64,000 nucleotides of DNA from Desulfomonile tiedjei DSM 6799 (GTDB lineage: Bacteria; Desulfobacterota; Desulfomonilia; Desulfomonilales; Desulfomonilaceae). Positions 45,999-54,540 of the stretch are shown one piece after another; the first letter of the stretch is position 1; every line of letters begins with the position of its first letter. Both the position numbers and the translations under genes were made by a program. Location of the stretch: assembly GCF_000266945.1 (NCBI RefSeq), contig NC_018025.1:6390001-6454000 (forward strand), in the 5' to 3' direction. Under the pieces are notes generated by a model. The model made no database searches, was not told where the DNA came from, and was given only the letters and a program-made list of their open reading frames with translations.

Positions 45999-46778
45999 AT
46001 CTTCACAACCGTGTTCCATGGCTAGGCCATCGGAATACGTCATCCCCCGGCGCTCCGCCGCTGCCGGAGGATTGACGAACAATCCCGAAATTGTCGGGAG
46101 AATTGGCGGCTTTGGTGTGAACTAGTGACTCCCATGGCGAAAACGCCACAACAAACGATAAAAGTGCTCGCTTAACCGGGCACTTTTATCGGACTTCGCC
46201 AACATGGCCACAAGAATTTCCGGCCCGGACACATGCTGGGCCTCGGTAACTGCCGGTTTGGGTGCGTATTGGGTTAGCAAGAAAAAAGGCAAATGCATAT
46301 GAAAGCTCCTGGAAAAATATAACGCTGCAGATTCAATTGGCCTACACCAGGGTGATGATGGAAAAGTGAGATTAGATATGATGCTACACAGACAGAACCG
46401 CTAACAGCTTCAGAATTCCCAAATCGCATCCTGTAAATTTCAATGTGCATCGATCTCTCGGATCGGTTTCCACACAGCATTGGGGACCGGTTGTTGAAAG
46501 GAGCCTCGACTTCTGCAGAGGGGGTCTATCTATTAATTGTCATGTATCGCCCGAATAAGAAGGGGATAGCTTTTTCCGGCGATTTTCGAGAAACCCGGAG
46601 GCGTGATGGTCTCTTCCTCCCCCGTCTCCGGGTACTTGTTTAGTTTTGGGAACAAGGATGCAGCGCAAAATGGACCAAGGAAATCCCTCCTCGGGAGACC
46701 CCAGTCCATTACATCTTAGAATCCTCCCAACTCTTCTCTTGGTAGTAAGAGTTGTGGAAACCAAAATCAGCAGCCTAA
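45999..46778. other. Intergenic region after the porin gene
   Basis: No supported gene. Two hairpins follow the porin stop: CGTCATCCCCCGGC...GCCGGAGGATTGACG (46038-46077, imperfect), and the perfect one listed at 46156. The remainder is unremarkable. Confidence 0.5.
46156..46191 (+). terminator. Hairpin terminator candidate for the porin gene
   Basis: CGATAAAAGTGC / GCACTTTTATCG, perfect 12-bp arms with a 12-nt loop. It lacks a trailing T-run but is placed after the porin gene and its first hairpin. Confidence 0.5.
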
Positions 46779-47018
46779 TTACGACTCATCTTTTTCAAGC
46801 TCTTCCCATGTCTCTTTGTAAGCCTGTTCGTACCCGAGTCTGATTCTGGGATCTCCTAACTCTCGAGGGAATTCTTCAACAGCCTTCTGAATCCCGGTAC
46901 CATAGGGATTGCCTTGATCGTGATCGAAGATGGCTGCCTCCTTGGCCCTGATTTGAGCCACGTTGAGAGAGTAATCAAATCTTCCGCTCGTAAGAAACGT
47001 CTTGGGATCGTCCGACAT
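46779..47018 (-). CDS. Small acidic hypothetical protein (79 aa)
   Basis: Not recognised. ATG 47018 is preceded by AGAGAGGT at good spacing. The protein is hydrophilic and acidic, starting MSDDPKTFLTSGRFDYSLNV and ending WEELEKDES; no membrane span or motif. It has no close neighbour on its strand. The alternative is a chance ORF in a low-density region. Confidence 0.5.
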   Translation of the reverse strand: MSDDPKTFLTSGRFDYSLNVAQIRAKEAAIFDHDQGNPYGTGIQKAVEEFPRELGDPRIRLGYEQAYKETWEELEKDES

Positions 47019-47454
47019 GGTCTACCTCTCTTCTCCACCATATTTGTGCTTCTCCCCTCTGGTTCTACCAGAAAATCTCCGGGAGTGAAATTATCGGTTC
47101 GCATAGCATGTGAGGTTCGACCCGGCAGCGTCATCAGATCGGTCTCCTCATTGTTGACGCGGGGCCCAAGGCGTAATAAGCTTTGACTAGGGAGAATTAG
47201 CTGATTCCGGCGGTGTCCGTGATCGCGGATCAGATTGCCGTGGACGTCATTGAGAAGGCAGGAGTTGTTCCTATTTACTCCACAGATTTTGGGCCCAAGG
47301 CGAAGCTGGAAGACAGTTGTTCCGGTGCGCGATTCTATGCTTCCGAAACGACAAATCGACAATCACTGACAAATCGACAATCGCTGTTCGACTCGTAACG
47401 ACTACTCGAAAGCCTCACGAACTGCTCTGGCATTGAATGGAAAGAGGAACCTTG
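47019..47454. other. Intergenic region with a short tandem repeat
   Basis: No supported gene. Several overlapping short ORFs with poor start signals were rejected. It contains the 18-bp tandem duplication at 47351-47386. Confidence 0.45.
47351..47386. repeat. 18-bp tandem repeat, two units
   Basis: ACAAATCGACAATCACTG followed directly by ACAAATCGACAATCGCTG, one mismatch. It lies just upstream of the ankyrin gene. Confidence 0.8.
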
Positions 47455-47916
47455 ATGAGTGACCCGAAGATCTATCGAACCGGAATCCGTGGAGCGCTGG
47501 CCCTTGCCAACAGACTGGCCAAGGAAAGGGACAAGGATGAGGCGGCGCGAATCGCTGTCGCTGAAGATGACCTTGCATCGCTGGAACGACTCCTCGCCGA
47601 AGGAACAAACATCAATGCATCGAAAGGCAAGTACAAGACCACTATTTTAATGGAGGCTGCAGTCCGCGGAAACCTGGAGGTTATGAAGCTGCTTCTTGAC
47701 AAAGGAGCAAACATCGACATGGTTGATCAAGACGGCTGGACTGCCCTCATGGGTGCCACCGTTCAGGGCCGCATTGAACCGGTAAGACTGCTTCTGGAGC
47801 ACGGCGCCGACGTGAACGCCAAGAATTGCAACGGCGAGACAGCACTGGTTATGGCCACTGGCATGCAGCACAGTGAAATAGAAGACGTTCTTCGGGAACA
47901 TGGGGCCGAGATGTAA
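47455..47916 (+). CDS. Ankyrin-repeat protein
   Basis: A 153-residue protein with about three ankyrin repeats: residues ~35-65 (DDLASLERLLAEGTNINA), ~66-100 (MEAAVRGNLEVMKLLLDKGA) and ~100-133 (GWTALMGATVQGRIEPVRLL), followed by a capping GETALVMATGMQHSEIEDVL. There is no signal peptide, so it is likely cytosolic and mediates protein binding. The start is at ATG 47455 with AAAGAGG upstream; a TTG at 47437 is less likely. It has no neighbours that hint at a partner. Confidence 0.88.
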   Translation: MSDPKIYRTGIRGALALANRLAKERDKDEAARIAVAEDDLASLERLLAEGTNINASKGKYKTTILMEAAVRGNLEVMKLLLDKGANIDMVDQDGWTALMGATVQGRIEPVRLLLEHGADVNAKNCNGETALVMATGMQHSEIEDVLREHGAEM

Positions 47917-48722
47917 GAAGCACCAGCCCCCTAATGAATATCCCGCGGTGGGAATGCTTGCCTGATCTCGCTAAAAAGTGGCTTCACTCGTCTCCTGTGC
48001 CAGGTTTAAAATATTGAGCCTTTCCTTCACTCATGTTAACCTCGTGTTAACCCTGACGAAAAAAGAACTCAGGACATTTCCTGAATCCTTCATGATTTCT
48101 GGCACGTCCGACAGGATGCGAACTTGTTGAACTGCGGAAAACGATCTTCCGATGTGCTCGAAACGTCTGCCGAACTGTCCGGCGTCACGGGGTATTTCGT
48201 AGTGGAACAGTAAACCTGAATGACTATCTCTTCACTTCCCATCACTTTCGCCAGCTTTCCATCACTCACTCGATAGATCCTACTCCAATCCAGTCCCTCT
48301 GTGCTCCCGGCCCCATTGTCGTTTCGACGTACCCCACTGGTTCACGATGCGGCGCGTTCCTGAGGATCGATGTCTACGGAGCCACCGATTGCGCCGTCTA
48401 TGGTCTCATTTGGCACGCGGCTCAGTTGAGACCTTGCAATGTGCATGGCTCGAGAGTGAATGTGACGGCATCGTAAGGGGATGCGACACAAAATATTTGA
48501 CCTTGCCTTCCCGCTGCATTCTGCCGACATTATAGTCAGTGCCAAAAATTCTGTCGTTTATCCCTCGTGTGAATTACAGGATATTGGTAGGGATCGGCGT
48601 CCCTGCCGGTCCATTCTATCGATATCATTGATCATATTTAAGATGTGCCGGCACGGAGGCACGGCACCTACCAATCTTCCTAATCTTCAATCGGTCACTA
48701 ATTTTGGCAACTGATATAACTA
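47917..48722. other. Low-density region before IS copy 2
   Basis: About 800 bp with no supported gene. Its last 170 bp are a TGCCAAAA-bounded repeat (separate entry). Codon-like stretches here have no start signals. Confidence 0.5.
48540..48709. repeat. TGCCAAAA-bounded inverted-repeat element, copy 1
   Basis: 170 bp, ends TGCCAAAAATTCTGTCG... and ...TTTTGGCA. The interior holds the palindrome GTGCCGGCACGGAGGCACGG and TGATATCATTGAT-like AT-rich sequence shared with copies at 50829 and 58174. It is inverted relative to those two. It ends 13 bp before IS copy 2. Confidence 0.8.
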
Positions 48723-50084
48723 CTATAGTTTCGCGATTCTTGCATGGTCGAGTCCGCGCGTGGAGCGCGGGCCGTTGAGTTTTTCGAACTTATTGATTCG
48801 GCTGGCTTTCGAATAAATTCTCAGCGAGAAATGACTCCTTCGAGCTGCTGCCAGCATGTCTGAAAAGGTGAACGACTTTTTCCGGCAGTACCAGGGAGCC
48901 GGGTCGGCAACGAGGTTCTTTGCAGTGACGAATTGCCCAACGAACCAAAGCACTACAAAGCAGTAGGCCCAGTAAGCAAACATAGGGGCACGGGTTACCG
49001 AGGTCTCTTTCCGACACTGAGGTTCAGCCGCACCCAGGAGGTTCTTGGTCTCTCGATTGGTCATCTCAATGCTAAAGCGTGCAGCGTAGCGCTCGATAAT
49101 CTGCTGTGGTGCAGCCTGAGGGTCCGTATCGAAAAACACCATATTGGCATGGTGGCCGGCCGGGTCATGGCACAACACGATCGAAAGAGGCTGTTGCCCT
49201 GCGCTATGATACCATAGCGCCGTGAACTGATGTATCAGGAGCTTAGTTTGTTTTCCATAGCAGAAGACCCTAATCTCATTCCACCCCAGATTGGGGTCCT
49301 GGAACATCGTTTCCAGGGAGGGCAGTCGAGCGCCTCTCTTGCGAGGTCTGCCCATCACTGTAAATGGAGCAGGTTCCAGCACAGCGAACAAAGCTGCATC
49401 CTTTCTCAGCCTCCCTGTAATGTGCACATTCTTGGGTCGTGCTTTGAGGATGGTATCGCAGCAGTATCCCAGGTCGAACACAATTCTCAGTCTTTCTCCC
49501 TCTTGGAGCCATGAATGAGTCAGATTTATAAGATCCAATCCAAGTTCGGGTTTTGTCTTGTAGGGCAGGCTCTTGGGATTAAACTTGGCCTTTGGCGGCC
49601 ACCAAAGGCGGGCAGCGTATGGCAGACAAAACATGCGATCGCTGATGCCGGGAAGGCGAATCGCCAGTCCTATGATGACAAAGCACACTCCATACCCCTT
49701 TTGCTTAGTATGCTTTGGGAGTGAACCATCATGCTGCCAGCCCGCGCCACAGATCTTCTTGCCAGTGTGCTTGTTCAAGGTGTCGTCAATCACCACAAGG
49801 ATCTCGATCCCTTCTGCAATCAGCGTTTCTACCAACATTCTGAAGACGAAATAGGAGACAAAGTCAGTCTCCCATCGTCCCTTGCCGAGGAATCGGTAGA
49901 TGCTGGCGAAGTGCTTGGATTCATGGAGTCTCATGGTCAGAATCACCTGGCTGATAGTGTGCTTGCCCATAGTGAGCACCCAACCGACCACCAGCGCAAC
50001 GAAGATACGGAAACTCGGTGCGCTGAAACACGCTCTGAAATGAATCTCGTCAATCCCGAACGGATCTGGTATAGATCTCTTCAA
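48723..50084 (-). CDS. DDE transposase of the IS (IS4-superfamily, IS701-like)
   Basis: A transposase of about 453 residues. DDE residues: VVIDDTLNKHTGKK (first Asp), RIVFDLGYCCDT (second Asp), and the YREK box Y-A-A-R-FSI-E-MTNRET-K with perfect Y-x2-R-x3-E-x6-K spacing. The start is placed at TTG 50084, eight bases after AAGGAGG; a frame-extending TTG at 50117 is the alternative. The TAG stop codon is the first three bases of the left inverted repeat, so the gene fills the element. Its family cannot be named with certainty by eye. Confidence 0.9.
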   Translation of the reverse strand: MKRSIPDPFGIDEIHFRACFSAPSFRIFVALVVGWVLTMGKHTISQVILTMRLHESKHFASIYRFLGKGRWETDFVSYFVFRMLVETLIAEGIEILVVIDDTLNKHTGKKICGAGWQHDGSLPKHTKQKGYGVCFVIIGLAIRLPGISDRMFCLPYAARLWWPPKAKFNPKSLPYKTKPELGLDLINLTHSWLQEGERLRIVFDLGYCCDTILKARPKNVHITGRLRKDAALFAVLEPAPFTVMGRPRKRGARLPSLETMFQDPNLGWNEIRVFCYGKQTKLLIHQFTALWYHSAGQQPLSIVLCHDPAGHHANMVFFDTDPQAAPQQIIERYAARFSIEMTNRETKNLLGAAEPQCRKETSVTRAPMFAYWAYCFVVLWFVGQFVTAKNLVADPAPWYCRKKSFTFSDMLAAARRSHFSLRIYSKASRINKFEKLNGPRSTRGLDHARIAKL

Positions 50085-50202
50085 CTGGCGTTCCTCCTTC
50101 CCAGAATCTTTACACAAAACCGGGTATGTGCGGAACGCCTTATTTTTTCAAGGATTATCTCACCATCTAACCGTCCAGAATACAAAAAGGGCGAAACTAT
50201 AG
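48723..50202 (-). mobile_element. Insertion sequence, copy 2 (intact, 1,480 bp)
   Basis: Inverted repeats CTATAGTTTCGC / GCGAAACTATAG at both ends, nearly identical to copy 1. Flanks are TATAACTA on the left and TCAAGACG on the right: no target duplication. It directly adjoins a 5'-truncated gene on its right side. The transposase is intact. Confidence 0.95.
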
Positions 50203-50741
50203 TCAAGACGGGCGGATATCTCTCTTTCGAAGAACCGGAATGGGTGGACAAGATAGAGTTCAAGGTCTATGACGTCCCCGTGACGGACCTCCCTTTGTAC
50301 AAAAGATATGCAGAGCTGCTTTCGGAGATTAACCAAAGAATCTGGGTGATCAAGGTCGATCCCGGCTTCATCGCTCGTTACGATATCCTCGCCCTCCACC
50401 TGATGAACATCTGTGATAGGTCCAGGTTCCCGGACCTGCAATCGATAGATGAAAATATCAGTGAATATCTCACTTCATACAAGAAGCTCGAACTGCTTCG
50501 CTCACTCGTCGTCAACAGCCTGAACAGATTTGTCAGGGATCGTTCCTGCAGAGATCAGTACGCTGAATACTCCAAGACCCTGGAACTCTATAAACGGCAA
50601 TTGTCTGAAGTGACGAAGAATATCGATCGCTTGACCAAACGGGCAATCACCTTGACTCAGGAAGCCAAACCCTCCGTAGAAACCAGACCCGAATCACCGT
50701 CTGCTGCTCCCGAACGGGCAATACCACCGACGAGAAGGTAG
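50203..50741 (+). pseudogene. 5'-truncated gene (179 aa remain) next to IS copy 2
   Basis: The frame is open from inside the IS and reads VKTGGYLSFEEPEWVDKIEF onward. The first in-frame ATG is about 65 codons in, so the original start was lost. The remaining protein is hydrophilic and helical, with LYKRQLSEVTKNIDRLTKRA near the C-terminus and a proline-rich tail. No known domain recognised. The missing 5' part is not on the other side of the IS, so a deletion or rearrangement accompanied the insertion. A terminator follows at 50770. Confidence 0.7.
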
Positions 50742-50769
50742 AACTCCCGTAAAGTTCTTGCCAGTATCT

Positions 50770-50812
50770 GAGGGGGATACTTCCCATTGAGGAGTACCCC
50801 CTCTTTTTCTCT
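50770..50812 (+). terminator. Rho-independent terminator
   Basis: GAGGGGGATACT / GGAGTACCCCCTC stem followed by TTTTT. It ends the truncated gene's transcript; 28 bp after the stop codon. Confidence 0.8.
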
Positions 50813-50828
50813 CTCCACTATAGGTAGG

Positions 50829-50999
50829 TGCCAAAACTAATGTCTGATTCAGAAATAAGGAGTATTGGTGGGTGCCGGCCTCCGTGCCGGCACATCTTCA
50901 ATATTAATAAATGATATCGCTGTGATGTACCGGCAGAGACGCCGGTCTCTACCAATATCCTGTAATTCAGACGCGGGATAAACGACAGAATTTTTGGCA
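50829..50999. repeat. TGCCAAAA-bounded inverted-repeat element, copy 2
   Basis: 171 bp, TGCCAAAACTAATG... to ...AATTTTTGGCA. It is in reverse orientation to the 48540 copy, so IS copy 2 and the truncated gene are bracketed by inverted copies. The rest of the gap to mobA (51000-51137) holds nothing further. Confidence 0.8.
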
Positions 51000-51137
51000 C
51001 AAATATGCACAGGGATCTCTTTATCTTAACGTCTATGTTTATCGATCCCCCCTTGCAAAAAGAAGTCCGGTGCTGGTAAATTAGCGCCTGAAATCGTCCC
51101 CCTCGAGAAATCTTTAGTCACTTCTCCGGAAAAGTAC

Positions 51138-51767
51138 GTGTCTGCAAAGAAACAGCCCATTCAGCAAGGTTTGATTTCCGGCATTTTGTTGGCCGGGGGA
51201 GAGTCTCGCCGCATGGGCCGTGTGAACAAGGCTCTACTGCGGGTGCGCGGTCGTACCATTATTGAACGATCTGCTGGAATACTGCTACAGTTGTTTCCCG
51301 AAGTCCTCGTGATTACCAATTCTCCCGACGATTTCTCTTTCCTGGGGCTACCCATGCATGGTGATATTTACCCCGGTCGCGGGTCTCTCGGAGGATTGTA
51401 CACCGGTTTGACGCTCTGTACCGGACAATGGGGATTTCTCGCCGCGTGCGATATGCCATTTCTCAATGGGGCTGTAATAGAGCATCTGACAGATTTGCGA
51501 GGTGAGGCGGACGTAATCATCCCCCGTCTTCCGGGCGGACTTGAGCCGCTACACGCGGTTTATGCAAAAGAGTGCCTCCCGTACATCAGGGACCTACTGG
51601 CGTCCGGAGATCTCAAAATTATTGATTTTTTGAAAAGAGTAAGGGTACGAGAAGTCTCAGAAGAAGAACTCTATCCTTACGATCCTGAATTCAGATTCAT
51701 CATGAATGTGAATACTCCAAAGGATCTGGAAGAAGCACAGTTGATCGCCCAAGAAATTGAGCCGTAA
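51138..51767 (+). CDS. mobA: Molybdenum cofactor guanylyltransferase
   Basis: A 209-residue nucleotidyltransferase that attaches GMP to molybdopterin to make the MGD cofactor. Motifs: GILLAGGESRRMG (14-26), a conserved lysine in VNKALLRVRG, DIYPGRGSLGGLYTGL and LAACDMPFLNGAVIEHL (metal-binding Asp). The start is GTG 51138, with a GGAAA site. It probably supplies molybdoenzymes such as formate dehydrogenases, none of which lie in this window. The next gene starts 26 bp after it and may share the transcript. Confidence 0.92.
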   Translation: MSAKKQPIQQGLISGILLAGGESRRMGRVNKALLRVRGRTIIERSAGILLQLFPEVLVITNSPDDFSFLGLPMHGDIYPGRGSLGGLYTGLTLCTGQWGFLAACDMPFLNGAVIEHLTDLRGEADVIIPRLPGGLEPLHAVYAKECLPYIRDLLASGDLKIIDFLKRVRVREVSEEELYPYDPEFRFIMNVNTPKDLEEAQLIAQEIEP

Positions 51768-51793
51768 TCTTGTCAGTATGAAACGGAGCGGTC

Positions 51794-52603
51794 ATGAGAA
51801 AAGCAGTCCTTTTCATAGCGCTCGGAATAAGTTTGCACCTGGCATATTCCGCTCTTGCGGGGGATTATGGGCCGGATGATTATCAGCAGTACGGAATGTT
51901 GTTCGACAAGGCCCGCCGTGAGGCAGTGGAAGAATTGACGAATCGACTGTTCAACCGGGAGCAAAAAGACGGTTATTATGGAGGGGAACCCCAGAAAGCT
52001 GCCATTCGCGCCAAAGTGAAAGCTCATTTCGCCATGGCCGCTGGAGTGTATTCCGGAGAATTCCAATATCAGGATGACGCTCACAATCCGGCAGTGAAAC
52101 GAACCAACGAGTATTTGCGCGATTGGCGCAGAAAAATGCCTGCACCCGATCCTTCCGCAAAAGAGAAAGAACGAGAAGTATTCCTTCGTGAACAGACAAG
52201 AATCAAAACCAGTGAAGAGGAAAAAGATGCAAGGCGGAGGCTGAACAGAGAGCAAGCTTTACAGCAGTACGCAGAGATGAAAGTCTCGAATTCGGAAAAG
52301 GAAGACATCCCGGACAAGCAGAAAAGAATGACGCAAAAAGTGGATGGCGATCTCGAAGAATTTATCGCCTATATGAAAGAGCGGAGTCGGTTCGACAACC
52401 GATTAGGTGTCTTTGGCTACTGCTGGGACGAGTTGACCGATTCCTATGTCGTCAAATCGAAGACCTGCCATTACGCTAAAATTCAAAAGACTGCCGGCAA
52501 GATGTATGACGAGTTTCGATCGAATTGTCGCTGTTCGGATCGGCCGAAGATGTATCTCATACGTCACGACGGAACCAAAAAAGAACTCGGCATACGTGAC
52601 TAA
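51794..52603 (+). CDS. Secreted protein of unknown function (269 aa)
   Basis: Not recognised. The signal peptide is MRKAVLFIALGISLHLAYSALA, cut before GDYGPDD. The middle ~110 residues are strongly charged and helical (EKEREVFLREQTRIKTSEEEKDARRRLN). The C-terminal third has six cysteines (GYCWDEL, SKTCHYAKI, SNCRCSD), suggesting disulphides or a metal site in the periplasm. ATG 51794 follows GGAGCGGTC. It comes after mobA without a terminator. A function in cofactor or metal binding would be speculation. Confidence 0.78.
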   Translation: MRKAVLFIALGISLHLAYSALAGDYGPDDYQQYGMLFDKARREAVEELTNRLFNREQKDGYYGGEPQKAAIRAKVKAHFAMAAGVYSGEFQYQDDAHNPAVKRTNEYLRDWRRKMPAPDPSAKEKEREVFLREQTRIKTSEEEKDARRRLNREQALQQYAEMKVSNSEKEDIPDKQKRMTQKVDGDLEEFIAYMKERSRFDNRLGVFGYCWDELTDSYVVKSKTCHYAKIQKTAGKMYDEFRSNCRCSDRPKMYLIRHDGTKKELGIRD

Positions 52604-52720
52604 TACCATTTTCGCAGTTGTGCACATAATATAGCGAAGGCTGCGATGTCCTGAGCGCAAAACAACAGCTCAACGTTACTGCAATGTGAATAATCTGTTA
52701 GGGAAGGGCGGAGGATCTCG

Positions 52721-53389
52721 CTACGAGGGGTCGATTTTACGATAGAGAATTATCCTTCTGAAATGAGATGAAAACGGCAAATGACCTTCCCACATGTTCT
52801 CAAGCTCGAATCCGGGCAAGGAGAGATCTTCTTTCCGTGAAGCGGGACCGGCCATGCGAACCAGCATTCCGCGAGGGTTCAAAATCATCCCCAAAGGGGT
52901 CATCCATTCCGATCGGAGAGAAAAAGCCCGTGACACTATGACGTCATATGCCGGGCGGTCGGGATTTTCCGTGAGGGTTTGGACCGAAATATTAAGAAAT
53001 CTAATCTCGCGCAGTTGGAGCACACTGGCAGCATACTTAAGAAACACTATCTTCTTGGCATCGCGATCAAGAAGTGTAAGTTTTATATTTTCGTTAGCGA
53101 TTTTGATCACCAAACCTGGAAAACCGGCTCCAGATCCGATATCCAGAACAGACATACCTTCTGTGACCGGCAAGACTTTGAAAACGGCCAACGAATCAAG
53201 ATAATGTAGCACAGCTATTTCCTGAGGATCTGATAGAGCCGTTAAATTGATCTTTTCCCCCCATTCCCGTAACAATGCAAAATGAATCATCATTTTTTCT
53301 GCTGCGTCGGCATGGACAGATATCCCTAGGATTTTACAGCCATTTTCAATTATACTCTTGGGGTCAGAATTTCGGTCGGGTTGATTCAT
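52721..53389 (-). CDS. rsmG: 16S rRNA m7G527 methyltransferase
   Basis: A 222-residue Rossmann methyltransferase that methylates 16S rRNA at G527. Landmarks: REWGEKINLTALSDPQEIAVLHYLDSL, VLDIGSGAGFPGLVIKI, TLLDRDAKKIVFLK and DVIVSRAFS. ATG 53389 overlaps the end of cutA by 26 bp, so the two are coupled. Confidence 0.93.
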   Translation of the reverse strand: MNQPDRNSDPKSIIENGCKILGISVHADAAEKMMIHFALLREWGEKINLTALSDPQEIAVLHYLDSLAVFKVLPVTEGMSVLDIGSGAGFPGLVIKIANENIKLTLLDRDAKKIVFLKYAASVLQLREIRFLNISVQTLTENPDRPAYDVIVSRAFSLRSEWMTPLGMILNPRGMLVRMAGPASRKEDLSLPGFELENMWEGHLPFSSHFRRIILYRKIDPS

Positions 53390-53690
53390 CAATCCAGCTC
53401 AGGTAGGCAGGTAGCCCTTCTGCTATTTCAAGTGCAATGATTTCAGGCACTTCGTAAGGATGGAGCTCTTTTGCAGCGGTCTGGAGTTTTCCAAAAAGCT
53501 CACGCCGAGTTTTCATAATCATAAGGCATTCAGATTCATCATATATTTGTCCTTTCCAAGAATAAATTGAGCGAATTTGAGGAACAATATTGACACAGGC
53601 AACTAATTTTTTTTCAACCAGGACACGCGCTATCAGAGCGGCTTTCTCCATGTCGTCAATCGTAACTATGCATATTATGAAGGGATTCAT
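53364..53690 (-). CDS. cutA: CutA1-family divalent-cation tolerance protein
   Basis: A 108-residue trimeric ferredoxin-like protein with the CutA1 hallmarks IARVLVEKKLVACVNIVPQIRSIYSWKG, IMKTRRELFGKL and LHPYEVPEIIALEI. It is cytosolic, of debated function (copper or divalent metal tolerance). It overlaps rsmG by 26 bp at its 3' end. Confidence 0.93.
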   Translation of the reverse strand: MNPFIICIVTIDDMEKAALIARVLVEKKLVACVNIVPQIRSIYSWKGQIYDESECLMIMKTRRELFGKLQTAAKELHPYEVPEIIALEIAEGLPAYLSWIDESTRPKF

Positions 53691-53715
53691 ATGTGCTCCA
53701 TGTAGTGCTTTTTTA

Positions 53716-53744
53716 TTGACAAGCCACTATACGTTGTATATTCT
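53716..53744 (+). promoter_or_regulatory. Sigma70-type promoter candidate
   Basis: TTGACA (53716-53721), 17-bp spacer, TATTCT (53739-53744). It is about 220 bp upstream of carD and could drive it. Moderate match only. Confidence 0.4.
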
Positions 53745-53963
53745 CCCCCCCGGTTCAAGAGAATGGGGTTGATCCCACAACCCACCTACCAGTATTCGGA
53801 TTTTATCGTTTTTGTTTAATGACTTCAAGGGTTATCTGAAGCATCATAAATTTAGCGGAATGAGTAGGCTGAGTAATATCAACACATTGCAAGGGGGGAC
53901 TTATATTATTTGTTGTGAACTGTTTAGGAATTGGCGGGAAATAAAGAAAGGGAGCCGGTAAGT

Positions 53964-54488
53964 ATGTCAGAATTTGAAATCGGTGAAGTTGTGGTATATC
54001 CGATTCATGGAGTAGCGCGAATAACCGATATAAGAAAAGAAAAAATCGGGAATTCCGATCAACTATGTTACATCTTGGAGACAGAAATTAAGACCGCCAA
54101 TGAACGACCGGTGATAAAACTGCCTGTAGACAAAGTTGAATCCAATCGAGTGCGCAAAATCGTGGATGAATCCGAAGTCAGTAAGGTAATAGAAATATTG
54201 CAGAACAGAGCTTTGAAGACAGATTCCCAGACATGGAATCGTCGTCATCGCGAGTATCAGGAAAAAATGCGTAGCGGCAGCATTTTTCAAGCTGCCGAAG
54301 TATACCGGGATTTATGTTTGTTGAAAGAAACAAAAGACTTATCACATGGCGAGCGCAGGCTTTTCGATCAAGCAAGAAATCTCTTGATAAAAGAACTCTC
54401 TGTGGCAAAAAAGACCGAAGAGACTGAAATAGAAAAGACCATTAACAAGATATTCAGCCGAACAAGACCGCCAGCCGAGACGGAATAA
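53964..54488 (+). CDS. carD: CarD-family transcriptional regulator
   Basis: A 174-residue regulator with an N-terminal RNA-polymerase-interaction/Tudor-like domain (EFEIGEVVVYPIHGVARITDI) and a C-terminal helical DNA-binding domain. It should bind RNA polymerase beta and stabilise open promoter complexes, notably at rRNA promoters. ATG 53964 (MSEFE) with AAGGGAG upstream is preferred to a TTG at 53931. It is followed 52 bp later by the PIN-TRAM gene; this order is common. Confidence 0.93.
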   Translation: MSEFEIGEVVVYPIHGVARITDIRKEKIGNSDQLCYILETEIKTANERPVIKLPVDKVESNRVRKIVDESEVSKVIEILQNRALKTDSQTWNRRHREYQEKMRSGSIFQAAEVYRDLCLLKETKDLSHGERRLFDQARNLLIKELSVAKKTEETEIEKTINKIFSRTRPPAETE

Positions 54489-54540
54489 AAGTATTACCAT
54501 TCAAGGTTCTCCTTGCTGCAAGGAAAGGGACCGTTTGTCT

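Noticed and set aside
46856-47362. 168-aa minus-strand ORF
   Set aside because: Out-of-frame overlap with the 79-aa ORF that has a proper ribosome site; composition is Arg-rich and random.
47351-47386. Possible start of a CRISPR-like array
   Set aside because: Only two units with no spacers; simple tandem duplication.
47213-47398. ORF resembling a degraded enzyme fragment, followed by a tandem repeat
   Set aside because: No family could be named and the start is poor; treated as non-coding.
49731-50741. 336-aa plus-strand ORF spanning the IS copy 2 end and its flank
   Set aside because: The first half is antisense to the transposase; only the part after 50203 is a real gene remnant.
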